From Vulcanimicrobiota bacterium (lineage in GTDB: Bacteria > Vulcanimicrobiota > Vulcanimicrobiia > Vulcanimicrobiales > Vulcanimicrobiaceae): DNA of 8,646 bases. Position numbers and translations under genes: made by a program. The stretch is taken from contig JASHTE010000110.1 of NCBI GenBank assembly GCA_030040695.1, forward strand, positions 1 through 8,646, written 5' to 3'. A model generated the notes under the pieces. The model was not told the DNA's origin and searched no databases. It saw nothing but the letters and a program-made list of their open reading frames with translations. Below, one piece after another: positions 1 to 6,717 of the stretch (within the stretch, counting starts at the first letter, position 1; every line of letters starts with the position of its first letter).

Positions 1-1022
1 ACGAGCTCGCACGCCGTTGCCAGGAGCGCAACGATGAAGAGCGACCAGAGCGGCTCGTTGCGGCGATCGAGGCTGCCGAGCGCTCTCGGGAGCACACCGT
101 CTCGCCCCATTGCGAAAACGGAGCGCGAAAGGTAGAGGATGGTCGTCCAGAGCGCGGAGAGCGTCGACGCGAGAACCGTGAGGACGATCGCGAAGCGCCA
201 CACGCTCCCGCCGAGACGCTCGCCGACGTACGCGAGCGCGTCGGTTTGGTGCGCGACCAATCCGCCGATGCCACCGAGGCGCAGATATGCAGCCATGCAG
301 GCCGCCATGATCACAACGGTGACGACAAGCCCGGTCACGCCGCCTCTCCCCGATGCTCGCGCGTCACCCTCAACCTCCTCGCTTGCGGATGCCGAGACTT
401 CCCAACCGTCGACCATCCAGACGCCGAGTGTCATCGCGCCGAAGAAGCCGCCGATCGTCAACGGAACGGCAACGGTGTGCGTCTGTGGAGCGGGTGGAAC
501 GATGCATGATGCGAGCGCGCTCGCCGCAAGAACTCCGAGCTCCACGAGCAAGGCGACGAGCGTCACCCGCGCCGTCGGACGAATCCCAGCATAAAGGAGA
601 ATCGCGCTCCCGACGATCCAGACGGCGCCGGTCGCCGCTGCCCAACGCGGGTCTTGCACGTGCGCCGGAGCAACGAGAGCAAGTGTGTAGATGCCGGCGG
701 GAACCGCAACCGCCATCGTGGCAAAAAAATTCGAGAGCAGGAGGAGCCACGCAGCGTAGGCGCCCGCGTACGATCCGAACGCCTCGCGAACCCACGAGTA
801 CGCGGAGCCTGCGTTCGGCGAGACGCGCGAGAGCATCGCATAGCTGATTGCGATGCAGAGCATGATGCCGGACAGAGCGATGAGTGCCGCGAGCGCGAGG
901 CCGCCCGCCGCCGCCACCATCGGACCCACCGTCGAGGCGAGTGAGTACGCCGGCCCCATCGATGCTGATGATAGGACCGAGATATCGAAGAAGCGCAGCA
1001 CGCGCGGAAGCCGCCGCGGCAC
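1..1022 (-). CDS. APC-family amino acid permease (3' end beyond window)
   Basis: Inner-membrane amino acid/polyamine/organocation transporter. The frame is open from the GTG at 1022 to the left edge, so 340 residues are visible and the C-terminal helices and stop are missing. I translated it throughout and found no frameshift. It starts with a short basic N-terminus and then an unwound-helix-1-like segment, SMGPAYSLASTVGPM (about residues 21-35), in the place where APC carriers bind substrate. PNAGSAYSWVREAFG follows after helix 2, then repeated hydrophobic helices, the loop WMVDGWEVSASASEE before helix 6, and LYLSRSVFAMGRDGVLP, which is the conserved APC segment after helix 8. The GTG is chosen for the purine-rich stretch GGGGAAGGGGGG ending 3 nt upstream; the frame stays open upstream to a stop at about 1104, so a longer start is possible. 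The SEE and MGRDG segments make the family secure. The substrate cannot be read from sequence. It is transcribed divergently from the outer-membrane protein gene. Confidence 0.9.
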   Translation of the reverse strand, partial: MPRRLPRVLRFFDISVLSSASMGPAYSLASTVGPMVAAAGGLALAALIALSGIMLCIAISYAMLSRVSPNAGSAYSWVREAFGSYAGAYAAWLLLLSNFFATMAVAVPAGIYTLALVAPAHVQDPRWAAATGAVWIVGSAILLYAGIRPTARVTLVALLVELGVLAASALASCIVPPAPQTHTVAVPLTIGGFFGAMTLGVWMVDGWEVSASASEEVEGDARASGRGGVTGLVVTVVIMAACMAAYLRLGGIGGLVAHQTDALAYVGERLGGSVWRFAIVLTVLASTLSALWTTILYLSRSVFAMGRDGVLPRALGSLDRRNEPLWSLFIVALLATACEL

Positions 1023-1080
1023 GGACCCCCCTTCCCCAACGCCAGGGCTGTGCCCCCGGCATGGCAGGAGGCGCTGGCCG

Positions 1081-1126
1081 CAGCTAAAAAAGCTGAGTTA
1101 CCTTAGGGTAGCTCGCTTTCCCGAGC
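1081..1126. promoter_or_regulatory. Three adjacent inverted repeats in the divergent intergenic region
   Basis: The 136 bp between the permease start (1022) and the outer-membrane protein start (1159) contain three small dyads back to back. The first is CAGCT-AAAAA-AGCTG at 1081-1095. The second is GAGTTACCTTAGGGTAGCTC at 1095-1114, where 16 of 20 positions match its own reverse complement. The third is GCTCG at 1111-1115 pairing with CGAGC at 1122-1126. The middle one looks like an operator for a dimeric regulator, or a hairpin in the leader of the outer-membrane gene. I could not pick a convincing -35/-10 pair on either strand, so the promoters must lie here by position but are not located. 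No known riboswitch core is recognisable. Confidence 0.35.
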
Positions 1127-1158
1127 CGCTTCCCCTCCATACATTGAAGAGAGGCAAT

Positions 1159-1935
1159 ATGAGAAAACTGCTCTTCCCAAGTGCAATCGCAGCAGTGTTT
1201 GGATTGGCCCTTATGTCGCTGCCGACGACGGCAAGCGCGCAACCAGCGTGGCAGGTCCCACCGGGTTGGTCCTTCACCGGCGGCTACGTCGGTCTCAACC
1301 TCGGCGCAGTCCAAAATATCGATAACGGAGACGATGTCTCGTACTACCATAACATCGAGTACGGTTCCGGTAGTATCCCGCCCGTATTTGGAAAGATGCA
1401 TGCCATAGGTTTTATCGGCGGCGCAACACTCGGCTACAACTGGCAGCTCGACCGCCTCGTGATCGGCGTCGAAGGCGACTACGACGGCTCGAGCCTGAAC
1501 GGCAGTGTCTCATTTACCGGTCACGTACCGGAAGTCGGGATCCCCGGCGCCACCGGTACCTTCAACGCATCGGAACAACTGAGCTGGTTCTCGACCGAGC
1601 GCCTGCGCCTCGGCTTCGTCACCTCTCCCGGATCGATGGTGTACTTGACGGGCGGCGCGGCGCAAGGCCAGTGGCAACTCCAGTCCAACTACATCTTCCC
1701 GGCGGTAAGTTATTCGGAGACGACCCAGGCCACACGCACGGGTTGGGCCGAGGGTATCGGCTACGAGACCGCACTCGCTTCGCGCATCACCTTTAAGGTC
1801 GACGTGCTGTCGTACAACTTGCAACCCTTCCAGACGCAAGCCCTACCGAACACCGCCTACTTTGGTTACACGGCCGGCAAGAACTTCTTCTTCCACGGCA
1901 CCACCGCGCGCATCGGCATTAACTGGAAGTTGTAA
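1159..1935 (+). CDS. Outer-membrane beta-barrel protein, Omp25/31-like
   Basis: Predicted 258-residue outer-membrane beta-barrel. The ATG at 1159 follows AAGAGAGGC with good spacing. It opens a clear Sec signal peptide: MRK, a hydrophobic core to about residue 21, and TASA|QPA with cleavage after residue 27. The same frame is open upstream to 853, but that part lacks coding character and would bury the signal. The mature part alternates polar and aromatic/hydrophobic residues. Its segments match the Omp25/31 (OmpA-like barrel) pattern: FTGGYVGLNLGA (39-50), GFIGGATLGYNWQLDRLVIG (84-103), TERLRLGFVTSPGSMVYLTG (146-165), and a closing strand ARIGINWKL ending in a hydrophobic residue. Such proteins form small 8-stranded barrels with structural or surface roles; a transport function is not shown. 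Its last 17 bp overlap the end of the convergent gene. Confidence 0.85.
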   Translation: MRKLLFPSAIAAVFGLALMSLPTTASAQPAWQVPPGWSFTGGYVGLNLGAVQNIDNGDDVSYYHNIEYGSGSIPPVFGKMHAIGFIGGATLGYNWQLDRLVIGVEGDYDGSSLNGSVSFTGHVPEVGIPGATGTFNASEQLSWFSTERLRLGFVTSPGSMVYLTGGAAQGQWQLQSNYIFPAVSYSETTQATRTGWAEGIGYETALASRITFKVDVLSYNLQPFQTQALPNTAYFGYTAGKNFFFHGTTARIGINWKL

Positions 1936-2860
1936 AGTTGTCGCCCTGAGCGAAGGATGACAACTCGATCACTCGAGGCCGCAGATTGAGCTCGTGCAGC
2001 ACGTGCTCGTACTCTGCGGCCTCGATTTCGTCCGAGTGCTTTCCTAGGAGGGCAACGAGCGCGGCTTGGACGACGTTCGTGCCGAAGGAGCGGCCACCGA
2101 AGTCCGGCGTCGTCGTGACGAGCGTTGCGACGCCGCGCCTGCGGAGATCCTCGACGTCCGCGTCGGTCACGGTATTCGTGAGCACGATCTTTCCGTCGAG
2201 CCGGTCCGGCATGTAGCGCCGCATGAAATGAAAATCGCCGGCGAGGATCTCTGCCTCGTCGTAGTATTGCGGATACTTCGGCTCCGGCGGTTGCTCTTGT
2301 TTCCTGCCGGTAGGATAGAAAAATTGAAATGGCAGCTTACAGGCATCGGGGAGATACTTCTCGGCCATCTCCTCGAAGGTTTTCAAGTCGCGCACCGGCT
2401 TGTCGAGATCGAGCGCGAAGATAAAATCGCCGAATAGCACGTCGGCGCCGGCGTCGACGAGTGCCTGCGCCATGCCGAAGCGGTCAAGCGCGCTCACCAT
2501 CAACACGTTTTTCCCGTGGAGGTCGACGCCGAGCTCCTCCTGCACGAAGCGCACGGCCTCGCGCTCGAGCGTATTCTTCAGACCGCTGCCGTCGACGACT
2601 GGCGTAATCTTCGCAGCCTCGAGCAACCGCAGGCCGTCGCGCAGTGCATAGCGTTTCGTCCCCGCATAGAGGTACACGTCGATGCCGCCGAGGCCGATCG
2701 CATCGACCTTTCCATCAAGCTCCCGCACCTTCGCGATCGCGGTATCGAGCTTGCCGTCGACGCCGCTGCGCATGATGTCGAACTCCTCGCCGAGCAGCGT
2801 GACGCGGGCGTGGTGATCGCGCGTCGACGACCCCAGCGATATGGAGATGATGCGCTTCAT
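1919..2860 (-). CDS. 'Quinate 5-dehydrogenase'-family protein, function unknown
   Basis: Protein of 313 residues; last gene of the four-gene operon. The ATG at 2860 overlaps the upstream TGA as ATGA; no Shine-Dalgarno is visible, so translation probably depends on coupling. By memory of the family, close relatives are labelled quinate 5-dehydrogenase. I see no classical GxGxxG motif. The nearest thing to a dinucleotide-binding turn is KNVLMVSALDRFGMAQALVD (117-136). Other likely family-conserved segments are ISLGSSTRDH (6-15), GLGGIDVYLYAG (57-68), VVDGSGLKNTLER (88-100) and TTTPDFGGRSFGTN (249-262). There is no signal peptide or membrane helix, so it is cytoplasmic. In this operon a role in quinate or shikimate metabolism is doubtful, since no other gene of that pathway is present; a step linked to acyl reduction or amination is equally plausible. 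The C-terminal tail after about residue 298 is encoded by a palindromic element and may not belong to the ancestral protein. Confidence 0.75.
   Translation of the reverse strand: MKRIISISLGSSTRDHHARVTLLGEEFDIMRSGVDGKLDTAIAKVRELDGKVDAIGLGGIDVYLYAGTKRYALRDGLRLLEAAKITPVVDGSGLKNTLEREAVRFVQEELGVDLHGKNVLMVSALDRFGMAQALVDAGADVLFGDFIFALDLDKPVRDLKTFEEMAEKYLPDACKLPFQFFYPTGRKQEQPPEPKYPQYYDEAEILAGDFHFMRRYMPDRLDGKIVLTNTVTDADVEDLRRRGVATLVTTTPDFGGRSFGTNVVQAALVALLGKHSDEIEAAEYEHVLHELNLRPRVIELSSFAQGDNFTTSS
1936..1965. repeat. Short imperfect palindrome at convergent gene ends
   Basis: AGTTGTC (1936-1942) and GACAACT (1959-1965) are perfect 7-bp arms. Inside them, after a 2x2 internal loop, CCT pairs with AGG around a GAGCGA loop. 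The core CCCTGAGCGAAGGATGACA resembles, from memory, a dispersed palindromic element found in intergenic and 3'-end positions of many high-GC bacterial genomes. It begins immediately after the outer-membrane protein stop, while on the other strand it encodes residues 299-309 of the convergent dehydrogenase-like gene. It could act as a bidirectional transcript end by its hairpin, but no T-run follows. Only one copy is in this window, so its repeat nature is inferred. Confidence 0.5.
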
Positions 2861-3978
2861 GCCGGCACGCGTGCGCGCCGTTCGTGCGCAGCTTCGCGCG
2901 CCGCCGCGATTCTCTCCGGCGTAATCGCAGTATCGAACGCGCGCATGCCGCCGAGCGCGAAACCGCAACGCTCCGCCATGCGCTCCATCTCGAGCACTCT
3001 CTCGAGATCGATGCCGCGACCGAGCGTGTAGCACTCGAAGCGCTGCTCGAGCGCGAGCACCATGGTCTCGCTCATACAAGCGAGCGCCGTGCGCGGCGGC
3101 AGGTTGAGATCGAACTCGGTACCGCGTTCCCTCACGCGCTCGAAGCGCGGCTCACCGGGAACGAGCATGTTTCCGCCCTCGGTGACGAGCACGTCGGGGC
3201 GCAGGCTCGCGACGCGACGGCTTACGTCGTGTGGAAGAGAGAGCTCGCAGACCGCGGCGCCCGTCTGTAAATCCTCCGGCTCGATCACGTCCTGGGTCGA
3301 AGAGGTTGCGGTGAGCACGAGCTGCGCGCAACGCACCCCCTCGGCGACGTCCGTCGTCGACGTCGACTCGCAGGCGAGCGAGCCCGCGAGGTCGTCATGC
3401 ATCTTCCGTAATCGCGTCGCGTTACGCGCGACGAGCACGAGCCGTCCGACGTGCGGCGCGAGAAGGCGCACGCAGGCCCCGCCGATCGATCCCGTTGCGC
3501 CGATCACCGCCGCAGTCGCCGCCGCGGGATCGATTCCCATCTCACGCGCGCCCCGCAGGAGGCTTTGCACGCCTGCGGCGATCGTGAGCGAGTTGCCCGT
3601 CGTCACGGGAATCGGCGCGCGCTGCGCGACCGTGACACCTCCATCGCCGACAACGCCGGTGAAAGCCCCGAGCCCTGCAACCTGCGCGCCGAGCTCGGCA
3701 CCGAGCTCGATCGCGCGTACGATGCGTTCGTAGACTTCCTCGCGCGGAAAGGCGAGCATCTGCTCCGGCAAGAGCGGGGCGGCGACGAACCAACCCTCGG
3801 TTTCACGTCCATCGGGTGCGCGCACGCCGGTGACGTGCACTGCCGCCCACGCCGGCATCCATTCCAGAATTTTGCGTACGATCGGCGCGCCCTTCCCCTT
3901 TGCGCCCGGCTCGTACCGCGCTACGTCCTCGAGGCTCAATGGATGAATGATGAAGCAGAACTTTGGCAGGTCCGTCAT
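2857..3978 (-). CDS. Long-chain acyl-[acyl-carrier-protein] reductase homologue (AAR-like)
   Basis: Protein of 373 residues, resembling cyanobacterial acyl-ACP reductase (341 residues), which reduces C16-C18 acyl-ACP to fatty aldehyde with NADPH. Recalled segments of the Synechococcus enzyme align well: FIIHPLSLEDV (9-19) with FGLIGHLTSLEQA; TTGNSLTIAAG (126-136) with TTGNTHTAYVI; the Rossmann turn VIGATGSIGGACVR (158-171) with VVGATGDIGSAVCR; and ALACMSETMVLALE (298-311) with MFACFAEAMLLEFE. Cys301 falls on the cysteine that forms the acyl-thioester in AAR (Cys294 there). LGRGIDLERVLEMERMAERC (319-338) matches the C-terminal helix region, and about 33 extra residues follow. The ATG at 3978 overlaps the previous stop as ATGA, with GAGAGG nearby as ribosome site. 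No aldehyde-deformylating oxygenase is in the window, unlike the cyanobacterial alkane pair. A looser label such as shikimate-dehydrogenase-like oxidoreductase is the alternative; substrate chain length is inferred. Confidence 0.82.
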   Translation of the reverse strand: MTDLPKFCFIIHPLSLEDVARYEPGAKGKGAPIVRKILEWMPAWAAVHVTGVRAPDGRETEGWFVAAPLLPEQMLAFPREEVYERIVRAIELGAELGAQVAGLGAFTGVVGDGGVTVAQRAPIPVTTGNSLTIAAGVQSLLRGAREMGIDPAAATAAVIGATGSIGGACVRLLAPHVGRLVLVARNATRLRKMHDDLAGSLACESTSTTDVAEGVRCAQLVLTATSSTQDVIEPEDLQTGAAVCELSLPHDVSRRVASLRPDVLVTEGGNMLVPGEPRFERVRERGTEFDLNLPPRTALACMSETMVLALEQRFECYTLGRGIDLERVLEMERMAERCGFALGGMRAFDTAITPERIAAAREAAHERRARVPA

Positions 3979-4412
3979 CGCCTCTCTGCCTCTCTTTTCA
4001 ATGCTGCGAGCATCATCTCACTGTTCTCGCGAACCTTCTTCTCGAGTGTGGGCCCGATGAGCTCGGCGAGCGTCGGAACACCGAAATCGTATTCGACGCC
4101 GAGCACGACGTGCGTCACGCCCGCACGCTCGGTGAACGTCCAGCTCCCTTCGAACGTATCGAGGTCGCCTTCCAACAGGCGATAATCGATGCGCAGTCCC
4201 TCGTCATCGAAGCGATCCTCCTCGGTCCACTCGATCGGTGCCTCTTCCACGAGTGTCTTCCAGCGTGAGATGACCCCGTCCGCCCTCCTCTCGAGCACGG
4301 TGACGCTCTCGACGTCCGGCATGAACTCTGGAAAGCGCTCCTGCTCTTTTGCAAGCTCGTAGATGACGCGCGCTGGGGCAATCACGTCGATCTCCGTCTC
4401 GACATACGCCAT
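3975..4412 (-). CDS. SRPBCC (START-like) small ligand-binding protein
   Basis: Protein of 145 residues, the usual size of a single SRPBCC/polyketide cyclase-like domain (relatives include RatA/Coq10-type proteins). The pattern is a first strand AYVETEIDVIAP, a short helix pair with AKEQERFPEFMPDVESVTVL (21-40) typical of the family, a curved sheet with alternating polar/hydrophobic strands (about 47-110), and a long C-terminal amphipathic helix (about 115-143, ending KREAERR). These folds enclose a hydrophobic cavity for lipid, polyketide or quinone-like ligands. There is no signal peptide, so it is cytoplasmic. It starts 3 nt after the aminotransferase stop and overlaps the reductase start by 4 nt (ATGA). 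The sequence TGAGGA directly before ATG is very close to the start for a ribosome site, so translation is probably coupled. From context I infer a chaperone or channel for a long-chain aldehyde or amine; enzymatic cyclase activity is not supported. Confidence 0.8.
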   Translation of the reverse strand: MAYVETEIDVIAPARVIYELAKEQERFPEFMPDVESVTVLERRADGVISRWKTLVEEAPIEWTEEDRFDDEGLRIDYRLLEGDLDTFEGSWTFTERAGVTHVVLGVEYDFGVPTLAELIGPTLEKKVRENSEMMLAALKREAERR

Positions 4413-4415
4413 TCC

Positions 4416-5726
4416 TCAGGGAAGCTCTGAAGGAGCCGCTGCATGTAGCGCGCCGAGCTTCTCGTACGCGGTCGCGACGCCGGCGCGCAGTGCCGCCAGC
4501 GCGCGCCGAACCTCTTCCTCGGTGACGATGAGCGGCGGCTCGAGGCGGATGACGCGCTGCTGGTTGAGCGTCCACGCCGCGGTGACGCCCTGGTGCAGCA
4601 TCTCGGGGATGATCGTGCCGCCGTACCCTTCGTGCACGAGCTCGACGCCGACGAGCAATCCCAGCCCGCGTGCCTCGCGAACCACCGCCGGATACTCCGC
4701 CGCAATCGCGCGTCCGCCTTCGAGGAGCTGCGCACCGCGCACGCGCGCGTTCTCTGCGAGATGCTCTTCGTCGAGCACGTCCATCGCCGCGATCGCGGCG
4801 GCACAGGCGAGCGGATTGCCGCCGAACGTCGACGTATGGAGCAGCGGCGCCTTGCCGTAGGCTCGGTCCCATACCTGCGCACGTGCAACGAAGGCGCCCA
4901 CGGGAATGACGCCGCCGGAGAGACCTTTTGCAAGCGTCATGACGTCCGGAACGACGTCGTCGCGATCGCAACCGAAACGAAAACCGCATCGCCCAAGCCC
5001 CGTTTGCACTTCGTCGGCGACGAACAACGCGCCGGCGCGCTCGCACGCCAGTTTCGCTTCACGAAGGTAGCCGATCGGCGGAACGTTGACGCCGCCCTCT
5101 CCCTGGACCGGCTCGACGATGAAAGCAGCGGCATCGTGCAGCGCACCCTCAAGCGCACGAACGTCAGCGAAAGGTACGTGCTCCATCGGAGCGAGCAATG
5201 GTTGAAACGGCGCGCGGAACGTATCGCGGCCGCTTGCGGAGAGCGCGCCGAGTGTCTTGCCGTGGTAGGCGCCCTCGGTAGCGACGATCTTCGCGCGACC
5301 GGTGGCAGCGCGGGCGAGTTTGATCGCTCCTTCAACCGCCTCGGTTCCCGAGTTGCACCAGAAAGAGACCTGCAGATCGCCGGGAGTGATCTCGGCGAGA
5401 CGCCTCGCCGCTCGTCCGAGCAGTGGGTCGAACATCGTCTTGCCGGAGAGGGCGATGAGCTCTAACTGCGCGCGTACCGCTTCGACGACGCGCGGGTGCG
5501 TATGACCGAGCGTGAAGACGCCGTAGCCGCCGGCAAAATCGAGATACGCCTTGCCGTTCTGATCCCAGATCGTTGCACCATGCGCGCGTGTCTCGACGGG
5601 GCTGCCCGAGAGCTTCATCACGCGCGCGAGCGCCGGGTTCACGTAGCGGCGGTAGTTTTCGTAGGTCTCCTCGGCAAGTCGCGCCGGATCCGCCGCGCCG
5701 TAGAGCGCGTCGTGTCCCTCGATCAT
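4416..5726 (-). CDS. Class III aminotransferase, putrescine/omega-aminotransferase-like
   Basis: PLP-dependent enzyme of 436 residues; first gene of the four-gene operon. Fold-type I, class III landmarks are all present: SGTEA (126-130, phosphate binding), AYHGKT (153-158, ring stacking), EPVQGEGG (205-212), DEVQTGLGR (238-246, Asp238 to the pyridine nitrogen), LAKGLSGG (265-272, Schiff-base Lys267) and HTSTFGGNPLACAAA (297-311). From memory it is closest to E. coli putrescine aminotransferase PatA: compare FWCNSGTEAVEGAIKLA, HTSTFGGNPLACAAAIAAMD and the C-terminal TLNQQRVIRLEPPL with PatA TLNNAKTIRIEPPL. That group transfers terminal amino groups between amines and aldehydes, so it suits an aldehyde supplied by the reductase two genes downstream. 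An acetylornithine-type activity is a weaker alternative. The ATG at 5726 is preceded by AAGGCGG; the open frame reaching upstream to 6065 runs antiframe inside the propeller gene and is rejected as a start. Confidence 0.9.
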   Translation of the reverse strand: MIEGHDALYGAADPARLAEETYENYRRYVNPALARVMKLSGSPVETRAHGATIWDQNGKAYLDFAGGYGVFTLGHTHPRVVEAVRAQLELIALSGKTMFDPLLGRAARRLAEITPGDLQVSFWCNSGTEAVEGAIKLARAATGRAKIVATEGAYHGKTLGALSASGRDTFRAPFQPLLAPMEHVPFADVRALEGALHDAAAFIVEPVQGEGGVNVPPIGYLREAKLACERAGALFVADEVQTGLGRCGFRFGCDRDDVVPDVMTLAKGLSGGVIPVGAFVARAQVWDRAYGKAPLLHTSTFGGNPLACAAAIAAMDVLDEEHLAENARVRGAQLLEGGRAIAAEYPAVVREARGLGLLVGVELVHEGYGGTIIPEMLHQGVTAAWTLNQQRVIRLEPPLIVTEEEVRRALAALRAGVATAYEKLGALHAAAPSELP

Positions 5727-5737
5727 ACCGCCGCCTT

Positions 5738-5751
5738 CGCCGCAAGCGGCG
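5738..5751. other. GC-rich inverted repeat between propeller gene and aminotransferase gene
   Basis: CGCCGC-AA-GCGGCG lies in the 31-nt gap between the propeller stop and the aminotransferase start. On the transcribed strand it would fold into a small hairpin (five pairs with a four-base loop) just upstream of the AAGGCGG ribosome site. No T-run follows, so it is not a standard terminator; it could weakly attenuate or mark a processing site. The gap is short enough that the propeller gene and the operon may share a transcript. Confidence 0.3.
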
Positions 5752-5757
5752 ATGAAC

Positions 5758-6717
5758 CTAGTGAATCGCCACTCCGTACGTTCCGTCGATCGTCGTCGTT
5801 GCGCCGGTGATCTGCTGCACCGGCGCGACGTTGCCCGTGGCGTTTGGAGCGAAGACGAGAACCGACGAGTTCCCGGTGCTCGAAATATAGATGTAGCCCC
5901 GGCCGTCAACCGCGATCCCGTCCGGTCCTTGGAGCAGCGTGTTCGAGCCGGAGATCGTGTTGATCGGTGCCGTGTTCCCACTCGCGCTCGATGAGAACTC
6001 GAGAACCGATTCGCCCGTGTAGTTGGCGACCCAAAGGTTCCCGTGCGAGTCCCGCCACGGCCCAACGGGGCCGTCGAGCTCCGTGCTCACGCCGGAGATC
6101 GTGTTCGTCGGAGCGACGTTGCCGTTCGCGCCGGCTGCGAACTCTTCAATCGATTCGCCGCCGTAGTTTGCGACGTATATGTTCCCGTTCGAATCGACCG
6201 CGAGTCCCCACGGGAGGTCGAGTCCGGTGGAGGCGCCTACGATTTGATCGGTCGGCGCAACATTTCCATTTGCGCTCGCCGGAAAGACATCGATTGCGCT
6301 CAGGGTGTAGTCGGCGGCGTAGATGTGCGACGAGGTGACGTATACCGCCGACAGCCCGTCAAACGTCGTGTTGCTCCCCGTGATGTCGACGGTCGGCGCC
6401 ACGTTACCGTTCGCGTTTCCCGCATACTCGGTCACCGCTTTGCCGAGGTATTGTGGCACCCATAGATTGCCCGAGGGGTCGAAGAACGGAATGATCGGGT
6501 TGTCCATCCCGGTCGACGCGCCGGAAATCGACGTCGAAGGAGCCACGTCTCCGGTCGCGGTCGCGCTGAACGTCAAGAGCGCATACGGGATTTCATTCGA
6601 GACTGCGACCGTCGTCGCTCTGCTGGCGGTAGCGTGCGGCGTGTTCGGAGCGGTGCCGCTCGACGTGCACGCCGATAGCATCGCGCCGAGGACGAGAAGT
6701 AGCGGAACGTATCTCAT
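5758..6717 (-). CDS. Secreted lipoprotein with six-bladed NHL-like beta-propeller
   Basis: Protein of 319 residues. The N-terminus MRYVPLLLVLGAMLSAC is a lipoprotein signal with lipobox LSAC, so Cys17 would be lipidated and the protein anchored outside the cytoplasmic membrane. A Ser/Thr/Ala/Pro-rich linker (18-36) follows. Then come six repeats of about 48 residues, each with the core A-x-G-N-V-A-P-x-x-x-I-x-G-x-x-T-x-L, then a turn like AVDSNGNIYVANYGGES. The cores sit near residues 54, 102, 149, 197, 245 and 293. The last repeat is incomplete and is probably closed by the N-terminal strand TTVAVSN, the usual propeller 'velcro'. The ATG at 6717 has AAAGGA 6 nt upstream. No catalytic residues are recognisable, so a binding or scaffolding role is likely. 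It is paralogous to the protein at the right edge, and both genes end with the same 15 nt. Its link to the downstream metabolic operon is unclear. Confidence 0.85.
   Translation of the reverse strand: MRYVPLLLVLGAMLSACTSSGTAPNTPHATASRATTVAVSNEIPYALLTFSATATGDVAPSTSISGASTGMDNPIIPFFDPSGNLWVPQYLGKAVTEYAGNANGNVAPTVDITGSNTTFDGLSAVYVTSSHIYAADYTLSAIDVFPASANGNVAPTDQIVGASTGLDLPWGLAVDSNGNIYVANYGGESIEEFAAGANGNVAPTNTISGVSTELDGPVGPWRDSHGNLWVANYTGESVLEFSSSASGNTAPINTISGSNTLLQGPDGIAVDGRGYIYISSTGNSSVLVFAPNATGNVAPVQQITGATTTIDGTYGVAIH

Noticed and set aside
370..1062. 230-residue minus-strand frame, with several plus-strand frames over 139-1087
   Set aside because: Arg/Ala/Ser-rich shadows of the permease frame, which reads with clear APC motifs across the whole stretch.
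853..1158. 102-residue N-terminal extension of the outer-membrane protein
   Set aside because: No coding character, overlaps the divergent permease start, and would bury a good signal peptide that has its own ribosome site at 1159.
2861..3079. N-terminal extension of the dehydrogenase-like gene
   Set aside because: Arg-rich out-of-frame reading of the reductase gene; the ATG at 2860 gives the family-like N-terminus and an ATGA overlap.
3451..4185. Long plus-strand frame of 244 residues antisense to the reductase
   Set aside because: Low-complexity Arg/Ala/His composition, no recognisable domain; explained by high GC in the third codon positions of the minus-strand genes.
4204..5046. 280-residue Arg-rich minus-strand frame
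   Set aside because: Frame-shifted shadow of the aminotransferase and SRPBCC genes.
5727..6065. 113-residue upstream extension of the aminotransferase
   Set aside because: It reads the propeller gene in another frame; the ATG at 5726 has a ribosome site and fits the family length.
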